A stretch of 64,000 bases of DNA from UBA5314 sp040217815 (lineage in GTDB: Bacteria > Bacillota > Syntrophomonadia > Syntrophomonadales > Syntrophomonadaceae), in assembly GCA_040217815.1 (NCBI GenBank), contig JBEHWI010000006.1:39745-103744 (forward strand), read 5' to 3'. The notes below the pieces were generated by a model. The model had not been told where the DNA came from. It ran no database searches and worked only from the letters and a program-made list of their open reading frames with translations. The position numbers were made by a program, and so were the translations under genes. Shown here one piece after another: positions 50,717 to 59,711 of the stretch (within the stretch, counting starts at the first letter, position 1; each line of letters begins with the position of its first letter).

Positions 50717-51400
50717 ATGCAAAAGCCCAAAGGAATAAAAATCTTACTGGTTGACGATGAGCCCAATATATTAAATTTTTTGGAGCTGGGTCTGCAAAAC
50801 GAAGGGTACGAAACCCAGACGGCCCAGGATGGGATTAATGCCATTACCATGCTCAAGCAGTTTCAGCCCCATGTAGTGGTTTTGGATGTGATGATGCCGG
50901 GAATGGACGGTTTCGAAGTGTGCCGTATGCTTAAAAAAACTGAAAACGTCGCGGTTATTATGCTTACTGCCCGCGATGAAGTGGACGACCGGGTAAAGGG
51001 ATTAAATTTGGGAGCAGACGACTACATGGTCAAGCCCTTCAGCTTTGAGGAGCTTCTGGCGCGCATCAACGCCCGCCTGCGCAATCAGTATCCCAGCCTG
51101 TTCAGCGAAGTGGTATTCGGCCCCTTTCAGATTGATGACAGGCGCAAAGAGATCAGGTACGAAGAACGGATTTTGGAACTGTCGCCAACCGAATACGAAC
51201 TGCTGAAATTCCTTGTTTTAAACCACGGCCTGGTTTTGAGCAAAACCCTGATTCTGGATCGGGTTTGGGGCTACGATTTCGGAGGGGAAAAGAACATCGT
51301 CGAAGTTTACATACGCTCATTAAGAGATAAATTGAACGACAAAGACCATCAATTGATCCGGACTTTGCGTGGATCAGGATACAGGGTGGATCTGCCATGA
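50717..51400 (+). CDS. OmpR-family response regulator of a two-component system
   Basis: 227 residues: a receiver with acidic pair Asp13-Asp14 (LLVDDEPN), phospho-acceptor Asp57 (VVLDVMMPGMDG) and Lys106 (DDYMVKPF), then a winged helix (LSPTEYELLKFLVLNHGLVLSKTLILDRVWG, NIVEVYIRSLRDKL). All key residues are intact. It is co-transcribed and overlaps its kinase gene by four bases. It is the best candidate to bind the TTCAG repeats found before this gene and two neighbouring operons. The start is ATG, with GGCGGTG upstream. Confidence 0.92.
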   Translation: MQKPKGIKILLVDDEPNILNFLELGLQNEGYETQTAQDGINAITMLKQFQPHVVVLDVMMPGMDGFEVCRMLKKTENVAVIMLTARDEVDDRVKGLNLGADDYMVKPFSFEELLARINARLRNQYPSLFSEVVFGPFQIDDRRKEIRYEERILELSPTEYELLKFLVLNHGLVLSKTLILDRVWGYDFGGEKNIVEVYIRSLRDKLNDKDHQLIRTLRGSGYRVDLP

Positions 51401-52860
51401 AATTTAAACCGGCTTCTGATTGGCGTTCTTTTTTCTGGGGAGGATCCCTGCGTGTCCAACTTCTCTCCCGTACCCTGCTGCTTTTGGCATTTTTGCTGGT
51501 TTTAATCGGAGTGTCGCAGTACTGGTTCATGCGCGAAGTGGTATACAAAAATGAGGCCAGTATACTGGAAAGCAGAGCAATGTCTATAGTACGGGCTACC
51601 GGAGAACGCTTCGAGCCGGGGGCTGGAAACGGTAGAGATGTACCACCCCAGTTTTTTATACCAGGAGCCAGTGTGGCATTAATCGATGAACAGGGCAATT
51701 TCAAGGTTCTGGCCAGCGAACCCAATGAATCCGGTCCACCTCAACTGGAGGCCAGCGAATACCAGGCCGTTTTAAACTCTGAATTTCGACCGGATGATGT
51801 GAATTATCGGGTTGTCAACTCGGGGGGCAGAGAGCTGCTGGTGGTATTGAAGCGAATGCCTCCCGGCCCCGGCCGCGATACCGGAGGGGTTGTCCAATTA
51901 AGCACCCCTACCGCTCACCTGCAGGAGCTGTTGATGCGTCAGTTGCTGACTTTTCTGCTTCTCGCCCTGGCTGCCATGCTGGTCGGCCTGCTGGCTTATC
52001 TGCCGGTTATAAAACGGACCTTGCTTCCGCTGTCCAATATGATTAATACTGCCGGGCAGATTGACTCCGGCAACCTGGACCGGCGTTTCCCGGTCGGGCA
52101 GGGACAAGAAGAAATCGATCACCTGGCCCAATCCTGCAACGGAATGCTGGAACGCCTGGAAGCTTCATTCGCCGCCGAACTGGAGACCAAAGAACAGATG
52201 CGGCGCTTTATTGCCGATGCATCACATGAACTTCGCACTCCGTTAACGTCCATCCACGGATTCCTGGAGGTGCTCCTGCGTGGTGCAGCGCAACAGCCAG
52301 ATCAACTGGAAAAGGCATTGAAAAACATGCACAGTGAATCACAACGGCTCAACAAACTGGTTCACGATCTACTTTTGCTTAGCAAATTGGACCGGACTCC
52401 ACACCTGGAGATCTCGGAAGGTTCACTGGGTGGAGTAATACGGGATATGGAACCCCAGCTGCGCATCCTGGCGGGCTCCCGGGAACTGATCCTGAACCTG
52501 GACCGTAACCTTGAATCCAGGTTCAATACCGACCAGATCAAGCAGGTGATATTAAACCTGTTTCAGAACGCCGTGCAGCATACCGATCCGGAAACGGGCC
52601 GGATTCAGATATCCACCGCTCCGTTTTCAGGCGGTGTAGAGCTGGCTATTGAGGACAACGGACCGGGTATTGCGGAAGAACACCTGATCCATGTATTTGA
52701 CCGGTTCTACCGCAGCGATTCGGCCCGAACCCGCAAATACGGAGGCGCCGGCCTGGGCTTGTCCATCAGCAAGAGCATTATCGACGCCCATGGCGGAAGC
52801 ATCCAAGTCAGCAGTCAAGCCGGCCGGGGATGTACCTTCAAGGTCTGGCTCCCCGGCTAA
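51397..52860 (+). CDS. Sensor histidine kinase
   Basis: 487 residues: membrane helix 1 (about 24-46), an extracytoplasmic sensor of about 135 residues, helix 2 (about 183-206), a HAMP linker, a HisKA box with phospho-acceptor His277 (FIADASHELRTPLTSIHG) and a HATPase_c domain (N box LNLFQNAVQHTDPE, G1 IEDNGPGI, G2 GGAGLGLSISKSI). The signal it senses is unknown; the genes linked by operators suggest envelope stress or a cationic/antibiotic peptide. The start overlaps the regulator stop. Confidence 0.92.
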   Translation: MKFKPASDWRSFFWGGSLRVQLLSRTLLLLAFLLVLIGVSQYWFMREVVYKNEASILESRAMSIVRATGERFEPGAGNGRDVPPQFFIPGASVALIDEQGNFKVLASEPNESGPPQLEASEYQAVLNSEFRPDDVNYRVVNSGGRELLVVLKRMPPGPGRDTGGVVQLSTPTAHLQELLMRQLLTFLLLALAAMLVGLLAYLPVIKRTLLPLSNMINTAGQIDSGNLDRRFPVGQGQEEIDHLAQSCNGMLERLEASFAAELETKEQMRRFIADASHELRTPLTSIHGFLEVLLRGAAQQPDQLEKALKNMHSESQRLNKLVHDLLLLSKLDRTPHLEISEGSLGGVIRDMEPQLRILAGSRELILNLDRNLESRFNTDQIKQVILNLFQNAVQHTDPETGRIQISTAPFSGGVELAIEDNGPGIAEEHLIHVFDRFYRSDSARTRKYGGAGLGLSISKSIIDAHGGSIQVSSQAGRGCTFKVWLPG

Positions 52861-52885
52861 ATTTGAAGTTGAATAACGAAAGCTA

Positions 52886-52926
52886 AAGGGGCATTTATCT
52901 CTAAAGCCGATAAATGTCCTTCTTTT
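52886..52926 (+). terminator. Terminator after histidine kinase
   Basis: CATTTATC pairs with GATAAATG, extended by G-rich and C-rich flanks, followed by TTCTTTTC. Confidence 0.65.
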
Positions 52927-52940
52927 CAACATTCCAGGCA

Positions 52941-53016
52941 TTCAGCAAACATTCAGCTTACCTTTAATCAACCTTCAGTGAGCAATCAGTCTCCATTCAG
53001 TTGCCCTGTCTATCAT
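52941..53016 (+). promoter_or_regulatory. Extended TTCAG repeat operator/promoter (glycosyltransferase operon)
   Basis: TTCAG or close variants start at 52941, 52952, 52963 (TTTAA), 52974, 52985 (ATCAG) and 52996, all in one 11-bp phase. The -10 TATCAT at 53011-53016 starts 10 bases after the last repeat, exactly as at 45480 and 50519. More repeats here suggest cooperative binding and stronger control. Confidence 0.72.
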
Positions 53017-53063
53017 ATATATAGACTTAATGGAATACCAGGGGCTTGAAGGAGACTTAAAAT

Positions 53064-55250
53064 ATGAAACTCAGCGGTATTAAACGCATAGACCCGGTAC
53101 TGACAGCCATTGCTCTGCTGGCCGCTTTCCTGAATATATATAATATTGGGCACAATTCCAACGCCAATGTTTATTACACAACCGCGGTTACCAGCATGCT
53201 GCAGAATTTCCACGCCTTCTTTTTCGCCTCCCTGGATCCGGCCGGATTCATCACCATTGACAAACCACCGGTGGCTTTCTGGGTGCAAAGCCTGTTCGCT
53301 TACGTTTTTGGAGTTCACGGCTGGAGCGTGATCCTTCCCCAGGCCCTGGCCGGGATCGGCTCGGTACTGCTCATATACTGTCTTACCAAACCCGCTTTTG
53401 GCAAAAACGCAGCTCGTCTGACCAGCCTGGTAATGGCCTTGACTCCTATAGCCGTGGCCGTCAGCCGAACCAACAATATTGACAGCCTGCTGGTGTTTAC
53501 CCTGCTCTTGGCGACCTGGTTTTTATTCCGGGGAGTTGGCGGGGTAAGACCCGGTTTTGTCATATTGGCTTTTGCCTTGATAGGATTGGGATTCAATGAA
53601 AAGATGCTGCAGGCCTACCTGGTGGTTCCAGCCTTTTATCTGTTCTACCTGCTGGCTTTCAAAAGCCCCTGGAAGAAGAAGCTTTTGGTTCTGGCCGCCT
53701 CAACCCTTATTCTACTGGGAGTTTCTCTATCCTGGGCCCTGGTGGTCGACTCCATACCTCAGGAAAACCGCCCCTATATCGGAGGAAGCAAGACCAATTC
53801 GGTTCTGGACCTGGCCCTGGGCTATAACGGGATATCTCGTTTAAACGGGATGGGAGGCCCGGGCGGCGGCGGTGGAGCACCCGGCCCAGGAGGCCCGGGC
53901 GGTGCCCCGGGTGGGCAGCCTCCGCAGAATGCCGGGCAGCAGCCTTATGCGGCTCCTGAGGCACCTCCTAACGTCCCGGCAGGCGGCCTGAATGCTTCTG
54001 CCAACCCTGCCCCTTCTTCGGTAAATTCAAGCATAGTTGAAAATATTGAAGCTTACGATCGGAATGGATATCAGCCGGTAACGTCTGATTCCCGCGAAAC
54101 CCAGGTGCCTCCCGGGAAATACCCGGATGCCAACCGCAATCAGGGGCGTATACCGGATCAGGGCGGCAGCAACCGTCCTGACGGGCCTGGCAATGGGCAA
54201 GGACCAGGCGGCAATGGGAACGTTCGCAGCGGCGCCTTTGGGACCGGCCAAATTGGTCCCCTGCGCCTCTTTCAGAGTGAACTTTCCGGCCAGGCCAGCT
54301 GGTTATTGCCGCTGGTTGCCTTTGCTGCCCTGGCTTTGCTGAGCGGCATCCGCCGTAAAAAGCCCTTAGATAATAAGGAAAACCAGGCCCTATTTTGGCT
54401 GGCCTGGCTGATTCCCGGGGCCGTATTCTTCAGCATCGCCGGCTTCTACCACCACTACTATCTCATTATGCTAGCCCCGCCCATCGCCGTACTGGCTGGA
54501 GCGGGCTGGAGCGAACTGGCCCGCCTTTACAGGGCTCGGGAAGGCTGGAAAAGCTGGCTGCTGCCTCTGGCCCTGCTATCCACTATAGCCTTTGAACTCT
54601 ATATTCTCCTGCCCTACCGCACCCAAATCGGTATCTCCTGGTTGATAGGCATCGCTGCCGCAGGCGGCCTCACTATCCTGCTGCTGCTTCTGGGTAGAAA
54701 AAGAGAACGTCCTGGCTCTATGGCCATTACGGCCGGGATATTGGTCCTGTTGATCGGCCCCGCTTACTGGTCTGCCACTCCCCTGCTGTACGGCGACAAC
54801 TGCGCTTTGCCCCAGGCCGGGCCTGGGCAAAGGGGAGGCCCGGGGGGAGCGCCCCAGGGTCCGGGTGGCAGCAGCAGTGGGATTAACCAGAAGTTGATCG
54901 GCTACATCGAGCAAAGCAGCAGCGGCGAAAAGTGCTTTTTCATGACCAGCGATACCTCCACAGCCGAGTCATATATCATTGCCACTAAAAAGGCCGTGGT
55001 TGCTATAGGGGGGTTTAACGGCGGCGATTCCGCTTTGAGCCTGGAGCGGCTGCAAAGAATGATAAAAAACCGGGAAGTGAAGTACTTTCTGATAGGCTCC
55101 GGACAGGACCGTGGCCCGGGCTCCAACAGCGAAGCCCTGAACTGGATCCGCGCCAACTGTAAAGAAGTAGACCGGGAGCTGTGGCAGTCCACCGGCTCAA
55201 GCGGCTCCCGAAGCGGGGACAATATGACCCTGTACCAGCTCCCCGATTAA
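53064..55250 (+). CDS. YkcB-like GT39/ArnT-type mannosyltransferase
   Basis: A 728-residue polytopic GT-C glycosyltransferase. The PMT-like front is clear (SLDPAGFITIDKPPVAFWVQ near 57-75, with the DKPP motif). About 10-12 helices are visible. A Gly/Pro/Gln/Asn-rich insertion of about 130 residues (262-395) lies in an external loop, as in Bacillus YkcB, and a C-terminal soluble domain covers about 620-725. It should move a sugar from a polyprenyl phosphate donor to a cell-surface acceptor. The start is ATG, with GAAGGAGA upstream. First gene after the third TTCAG operator. Confidence 0.85.
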   Translation: MKLSGIKRIDPVLTAIALLAAFLNIYNIGHNSNANVYYTTAVTSMLQNFHAFFFASLDPAGFITIDKPPVAFWVQSLFAYVFGVHGWSVILPQALAGIGSVLLIYCLTKPAFGKNAARLTSLVMALTPIAVAVSRTNNIDSLLVFTLLLATWFLFRGVGGVRPGFVILAFALIGLGFNEKMLQAYLVVPAFYLFYLLAFKSPWKKKLLVLAASTLILLGVSLSWALVVDSIPQENRPYIGGSKTNSVLDLALGYNGISRLNGMGGPGGGGGAPGPGGPGGAPGGQPPQNAGQQPYAAPEAPPNVPAGGLNASANPAPSSVNSSIVENIEAYDRNGYQPVTSDSRETQVPPGKYPDANRNQGRIPDQGGSNRPDGPGNGQGPGGNGNVRSGAFGTGQIGPLRLFQSELSGQASWLLPLVAFAALALLSGIRRKKPLDNKENQALFWLAWLIPGAVFFSIAGFYHHYYLIMLAPPIAVLAGAGWSELARLYRAREGWKSWLLPLALLSTIAFELYILLPYRTQIGISWLIGIAAAGGLTILLLLLGRKRERPGSMAITAGILVLLIGPAYWSATPLLYGDNCALPQAGPGQRGGPGGAPQGPGGSSSGINQKLIGYIEQSSSGEKCFFMTSDTSTAESYIIATKKAVVAIGGFNGGDSALSLERLQRMIKNREVKYFLIGSGQDRGPGSNSEALNWIRANCKEVDRELWQSTGSSGSRSGDNMTLYQLPD

Positions 55251-55270
55251 GTTCCAGGAGGTTCATTATC

Positions 55271-56242
55271 ATGATGAATCCGCAGTATTCATTAATAATA
55301 CCCGCCTACAACGAAGAGGCGGTTATTGAGGAAACTTATTTTCGCTTGACCAGGGTGATGCAGTCACTTGGTGAAAGCTATGAGCTGATATTTGTTAATG
55401 ATGGAAGCTGGGATCAAACCGAGGCCATACTCGGGGATCTGGAAAGAAGCGACTCCCATGTGCGCCTGCTCAGCTTCTCGCGCAACTTCGGCCATCAAAC
55501 GGCGGTTACAGCCGGCCTTGATCACGCCTCGGGCCGGGCCATCATTATTATTGACGCCGATCTGCAGGATCCGCCCGAACTGATTAAACAGATGATTGAA
55601 AAATGGAAAGAGGGCTATGAGGTAGTCTATGGCCAACGCCGTGAGAGAAGGGGCGAAACCTGGTTTAAGAAATCGAGCGCCGCATTATTCTACCGGTTTT
55701 TAAACGCTTTAACCGATGTAAACATTCCTCTGGATACCGGAGACTTCCGGCTCATTGACCGCCGGGTCGCCGATATTCTGCTTACCCTGAGAGAGAAAAA
55801 CCGCTTCATCCGGGGCCTGGTCAGCTGGGTGGGTTTTCGCCAAACCGCCATCGAGTACGTCAGGGATGAGCGTCTGGCCGGTGAAACCAAATACTCATTA
55901 AAAAAGATGCTGCGCCTATCAATGGACGGCATTACCTCCTTTTCGCTCAAACCGCTGCAGCTGGCCACCTGGAGCGGCCTCTTTATAGCCGGCCTGAGCT
56001 TACTGTTCCTGGTGATATCCGCGGTCCGTTTGATCTGGTCGCCTGGCACCACGACCCTCTGGTCATTCCTTACTGCCCTGTCTCTGCTGGTCAATGGTAT
56101 AACCCTTATATGCATCGGCATTCTGGGCGAATATGTGGGCCGCATTTATGATGAAGCCAGAAACCGCCCCCTGTATATACTAAAAAGCGAGGCGAAGAAA
56201 TATCAACTGCGCACGGAAAGGGTGAAGCGAAGTGTTAGATAG
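55271..56242 (+). CDS. YkcC/GtrB-like GT2 polyprenyl-phosphate glycosyltransferase
   Basis: 323 residues: a GT-A domain (LIIPAYNEEAVIEETYFRL, FVNDGSWDQTEAIL, IIIDADLQDPPELI, YGQRRERRGETWFKK) then two C-terminal helices (WSGLFIAGLSLLFLVISAVRLIW, FLTALSLLVNGITLICIGILG). It should load a hexose onto undecaprenyl phosphate, making the donor used by the GT-C enzyme beside it. ATG at 55271 is chosen, with AGGAGG upstream; an in-frame ATG lies one codon later. It overlaps the GtrA gene by 11 bp. Confidence 0.92.
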   Translation: MMNPQYSLIIPAYNEEAVIEETYFRLTRVMQSLGESYELIFVNDGSWDQTEAILGDLERSDSHVRLLSFSRNFGHQTAVTAGLDHASGRAIIIIDADLQDPPELIKQMIEKWKEGYEVVYGQRRERRGETWFKKSSAALFYRFLNALTDVNIPLDTGDFRLIDRRVADILLTLREKNRFIRGLVSWVGFRQTAIEYVRDERLAGETKYSLKKMLRLSMDGITSFSLKPLQLATWSGLFIAGLSLLFLVISAVRLIWSPGTTTLWSFLTALSLLVNGITLICIGILGEYVGRIYDEARNRPLYILKSEAKKYQLRTERVKRSVR

Positions 56243-56642
56243 AAAGAACCTGCTGCAGCTTATGCGTTTTTGCATTGTAGGAATTGCAAATACGGCCGTC
56301 GACCTCGGTGTCTTCTTCGTTTTGACCTTTGGCGGGGTGCCCTATCTGGTAGCTCAGGTTCTGGCTTACAGCACCGGGGTGGTCAACAGCTTCTTCATGA
56401 ACCGAAGATGGACGTTTAAAGTTGAGGGGAAAACCAGCTGGGGTGAGATGTCCAGCTTTCTCCTGGTAAACCTCAGCTCCCTGCTGCTCTCCTCCCTCCT
56501 GCTATTTATCCTCTACGATGCCTGCCACGTGCCGTTATGGCTGAGCAAGCTAGCCGCCACCGGGCTTTGCATGCTGGTTAATTTCACCGCCAGCCGCCGG
56601 TGGGTTTTTAACGTCCGGAAAGCGGCGGGTGATGTTTTTTAG
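56232..56642 (+). CDS. GtrA-family membrane protein
   Basis: 136 residues, four helices, with the family pattern FCIVGIANTAVDLGVFFVL, FFMNRRWTFK and FTASRRWVF. GtrA proteins are thought to flip polyprenyl-linked sugars, which fits its place after the GT2 enzyme. The start is GTG at 56232, inside the GT2 gene, so translation is coupled. Confidence 0.9.
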   Translation: MLDRKNLLQLMRFCIVGIANTAVDLGVFFVLTFGGVPYLVAQVLAYSTGVVNSFFMNRRWTFKVEGKTSWGEMSSFLLVNLSSLLLSSLLLFILYDACHVPLWLSKLAATGLCMLVNFTASRRWVFNVRKAAGDVF

Positions 56643-56710
56643 TAATAGTTACCGAACGGAAAAAGCAGGCGTAGTATAAATTGCTAAGAAAAAGTGCAGG
56701 AGGAAATGAT

Positions 56711-57733
56711 ATGAACGCGGTGCTCATTTCAGGCGGCGCCGGCTACATAGGCAGCCAAACCGTCTCTGAACTCATCCCTCTAGGAATACCCGTAATAATT
56801 TTGGATAACCTTTCCACCGGGCACCGGGAAGCTGTACGCAGCCCTTATTTCTATGAAGGTGATATCGCCGACAGCGATCTTGTGGAGTACGTTATAAGGA
56901 AGCATAAGATCGAATCCCTGATCCACTTTGCTGCCAAAAGCCAGGTCGGGGAATCCTGGCATCGACCTGAAACCTATTTCTGTGAAAACACGGCCAAGTC
57001 CTTTATCTTCCTGGAAACGGCCGTTAAGACGGGAATTAAAAATCTGGTCTTTTCATCAACCGCAGCCGTTTACGGCATACCCGACCGATGTCCCATCCCG
57101 GAAGACGCCCGGCTTGCTCCTATCAACCCCTATGGCGCATCCAAGCGCATGATTGAAGAATACCTGCAGTGGGTCGGGAGCCTGCGCAAGGTAAACTGGA
57201 TGATCCTGCGCTACTTTAATGCCGCCGGTGCAGCCATAGATGGAAGCCTGGGTGAGGACCACTGCCCCGAAACCCATCTGATCCCCCTGATCATGCAGGC
57301 TATGCTGCAAGGCACTGAGCTGTCAGTGTTCGGGACTGATTACGATACCCCGGACGGTACCTGCATTCGTGATTACGTTCATGTAAGCGACCTGGCTCAG
57401 GCCCATATCCTGGCCCTGCAGGCCTTGCAGGAAGGGCAGCCCAGCCAGTCCTTGAACGTGGGCACCGGACAGGGCTTCTCGATTCGGGAAGTTGTGGAAG
57501 AATCGCAAAAAGTCAGCGGGCAGCGCTTGGGTTTGAAGTATGAATCCCGCCGGCAAGGTGATCCTCCGGTACTGGTGGCTGACAACTCCAGGCTCATCAA
57601 ACTGGGGTGGAAGGCAAAATTCAGCGAGCTGCCTACCCTTTTGTCGACGGCCTGGAACTGGCATAAAAACCACCCCCGGGGATATCAGGAATCCATCTTT
57701 CCAAACAATGGGCAGCAGAGTGCAACCAATTGA
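56711..57733 (+). CDS. galE: UDP-glucose 4-epimerase
   Basis: 340 residues, SDR fold: an NAD motif GGAGYIGSQT at the N-terminus, SSTAAVYG, the catalytic Tyr/Lys in INPYGASKRM, and NVGTGQGFSIREVVEE near the end. It interconverts UDP-Glc and UDP-Gal, supplying sugar for the neighbouring glycosyltransferases. ATG at 56711 is chosen, with GGAGG upstream. It follows gtrA by 68 bp. Confidence 0.92.
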   Translation: MNAVLISGGAGYIGSQTVSELIPLGIPVIILDNLSTGHREAVRSPYFYEGDIADSDLVEYVIRKHKIESLIHFAAKSQVGESWHRPETYFCENTAKSFIFLETAVKTGIKNLVFSSTAAVYGIPDRCPIPEDARLAPINPYGASKRMIEEYLQWVGSLRKVNWMILRYFNAAGAAIDGSLGEDHCPETHLIPLIMQAMLQGTELSVFGTDYDTPDGTCIRDYVHVSDLAQAHILALQALQEGQPSQSLNVGTGQGFSIREVVEESQKVSGQRLGLKYESRRQGDPPVLVADNSRLIKLGWKAKFSELPTLLSTAWNWHKNHPRGYQESIFPNNGQQSATN

Positions 57734-57749
57734 AGTCTGAGACAATCAC

Positions 57750-57820
57750 GACTGCAGCCGGCTGGCCGCCCACCCCTTCTCCCAGGGACCCGCCATCAGG
57801 CTATTCCGGCTGCAGTCTTT
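57750..57820 (+). terminator. Long-loop terminator-like hairpin after galE
   Basis: GACTGCAGCCGG and CCGGCTGCAGTC form a perfect 12-bp stem around 44 bases, followed by TTT. It separates galE from the next membrane enzyme, whose gene starts 32 bp later. Confidence 0.5.
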
Positions 57821-57851
57821 AAGATATAGCTTGAGGTAAAAAGGAGTACTT

Positions 57852-59435
57852 ATGAACTGGTCTGGAAAAGGGCTCTTCACCTTTCTCTTAATACTTTTAT
57901 GTCTGTCGTCTCCATTATTCTGTTCCCGGGTCTGGGCAGGCGATCTAACCGGCATGCCATCATCCGTTTCAGATGGGCAGCAGGTTCAACCCCACTCTGG
58001 TTCCGACCAGCCAGGTTCGCCGCCCCCCGGCCGCCCCGGGGGAATAAGACCGCAGGGCAATGTCAATCCCCAACCGGCTCCTGGAGGCCCGGCTGCTTCA
58101 TCCGGCCTGGCCGGCAGCGGGGCGCAGTTGGAGCGACCGGTGCTGATCGGAGCTATTTTTCTACTGATTGGGGCTGCAATATCAGGCTTTTTATTGTTCA
58201 GGAAAAAAATAAACCTGGCCATCTCGAGAGAGTCCCTGGTCATTATGGGCCTTTTATGCCTTGGGCTGGTGATAAGGCTGGTCCTGGCCGGGCTGATGAC
58301 CGGGCATCCCTATGACATGGGTCTTTTTGTCAACTGGGCTTCTGCTGCCGCTCGCGATCTGGGCGGCGTTTATTCCAACAACCGGGTGGACTACCCCCCC
58401 CTTTATATGTATGTGCTATATCTGGCCGGCAAGGCAATCAGCTTCTCCTGGCTGCATCAGTTCAGCACCGTAATACTGAAGCTTCCTGCCATATTTGCCG
58501 ACCTTGTAACTTCGTACTTCATTTTTTCCCGGGCCCGCAAACATCTTAACCCGACCCTGGCCAGCTTTCTTGCCGCCTTTTACCTGTTCAATCCCGCGGT
58601 TCTCATCAATTCCAGCCTCTGGGGTCAGGTCGATTCATTCTTTACCTGCCTGCTGGTCGCTGCACTCATAATGCTGGCCGAAAATCGAGTATCCTGGGCA
58701 TCAGTTTTATTTGCAGCTGCCGTTTTGATGAAACCGCAGGGAATAATCTTTCTTCCGGTTCTATTTTTTGAACTGGTCAGGCAAAAGGATGGGAAGCTCT
58801 GGTTAAAGAGTGTTGGTATGGCCGCGGTAAGTCTGCTGGTCATTATCCTGCCCTTTGCCTTGAGGCAGGGGCCGTTTTGGATAATAGAATTGTATATGAA
58901 AACGCTGGGGGAATACCCTTTTGCCTCAGTCAACGCCTTTAACCTTTTCAACCTGTTGGGCGCCAACTACACCAGGTATACTGAGTCTTTAGGGTTCATG
59001 AACTATCAAGGCTGGGGGATGTTTTTCATTGTAGCTGTTACTGCTATAGGCTGGCTTGTCTATGCCCGGGCCAATAATGTTAAAATGGCCTGGGCCACCG
59101 CACTTCTGCTTATCAGCGGGGTTTTTACCCTGGCTGCCGGAATGCACGAAAGATATCTATTTCCAGCTCTGGCCCTTTCGCTGTTTACCTTTGTCTACCT
59201 TGGGGACCGACGCTTTTTATTTATGGCAGGCGGATTCAGTGTCAGCATTTTTCTCAATACCCACGCCGTGCTCTTTGCAACCATCAGAGGGGTGCACTCC
59301 CTTGCCGGGGCGGGAATTCCGGCTTTTACAGCCATTCTTAATTTATTGCTGCTGGTTTATCTGGTAAAGGTTATGCTGGATGTCGCGGTTGTTAACAAAT
59401 CAAAACCAATACCCATAAGCGATTCTAATAATTAA
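57852..59435 (+). CDS. GT-C-type membrane glycosyltransferase with Pro/Gly-rich N-terminal segment
   Basis: 527 residues. A signal peptide (ending RVWAG) is followed by about 65 residues of extracytoplasmic Pro/Gly/Gln-rich sequence, then about 10 helices. GHPYDMGLFVNWASAAARDLGGVYSNNRVDYPPLYMYVLY has the acidic residue and YPPLY pattern of polyprenol-dependent mannosyltransferases. It is probably another GT-C enzyme of the same surface glycan pathway. The start is ATG, with AAGGAGT upstream. A hairpin and palindromic repeat follow. Confidence 0.75.
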   Translation: MNWSGKGLFTFLLILLCLSSPLFCSRVWAGDLTGMPSSVSDGQQVQPHSGSDQPGSPPPGRPGGIRPQGNVNPQPAPGGPAASSGLAGSGAQLERPVLIGAIFLLIGAAISGFLLFRKKINLAISRESLVIMGLLCLGLVIRLVLAGLMTGHPYDMGLFVNWASAAARDLGGVYSNNRVDYPPLYMYVLYLAGKAISFSWLHQFSTVILKLPAIFADLVTSYFIFSRARKHLNPTLASFLAAFYLFNPAVLINSSLWGQVDSFFTCLLVAALIMLAENRVSWASVLFAAAVLMKPQGIIFLPVLFFELVRQKDGKLWLKSVGMAAVSLLVIILPFALRQGPFWIIELYMKTLGEYPFASVNAFNLFNLLGANYTRYTESLGFMNYQGWGMFFIVAVTAIGWLVYARANNVKMAWATALLLISGVFTLAAGMHERYLFPALALSLFTFVYLGDRRFLFMAGGFSVSIFLNTHAVLFATIRGVHSLAGAGIPAFTAILNLLLLVYLVKVMLDVAVVNKSKPIPISDSNN

Positions 59436-59436
59436 A

Positions 59437-59462
59437 GCCCTTACCAACTATGCAGTAAGGGC
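59437..59462. terminator. Hairpin after GT-C gene
   Basis: GCCCTTAC and GTAAGGGC, 8-bp stem, 10-base loop, right after the stop. No T tract. Confidence 0.45.
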
Positions 59463-59464
59463 CA

Positions 59465-59584
59465 GACCGTCGACAAAAGCAAATAGCTGCGTTGCGAGAA
59501 AGTCCTACTCAATCAACGTACTAGTGTACGCCTCAATCGCAGGCCTGTCTCGTGCCTTGCTCATCCTATTTATTTTCGAGCGCA
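59465..59584 (+). repeat. Imperfect palindromic intergenic element, copy B
   Basis: About 120 bp, same orientation and order of blocks as copy A at 1791-1908 (GACCGTC, CTGCGT, CTCAATCAACGTA, TACGCCTCAATCGC), with a palindromic centre near 59520. No coding content. Confidence 0.6.
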
Positions 59585-59585
59585 G

Positions 59586-59677
59586 CGAGCGAAATCGTGG
59601 TGCTGGAAAGTGCTTTGCAACCTTAATAATATGCGAAGCGAAGCGGAGCGCAAATCGTGGTGCCTGGATGGTGCTTC
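59586..59677 (+). repeat. Short direct repeats
   Basis: Two related units of about 31-35 bp: one at 59586-59616 and one near 59643-59677. Both include AAATCGTGGTGC, a GG-A core and GTGCTT. They follow the palindromic element and may be a second kind of dispersed repeat. Confidence 0.4.
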
Positions 59678-59711
59678 CGTCGCTCGCTCTGGAGTTCTGG
59701 TGCTCAAGCTT

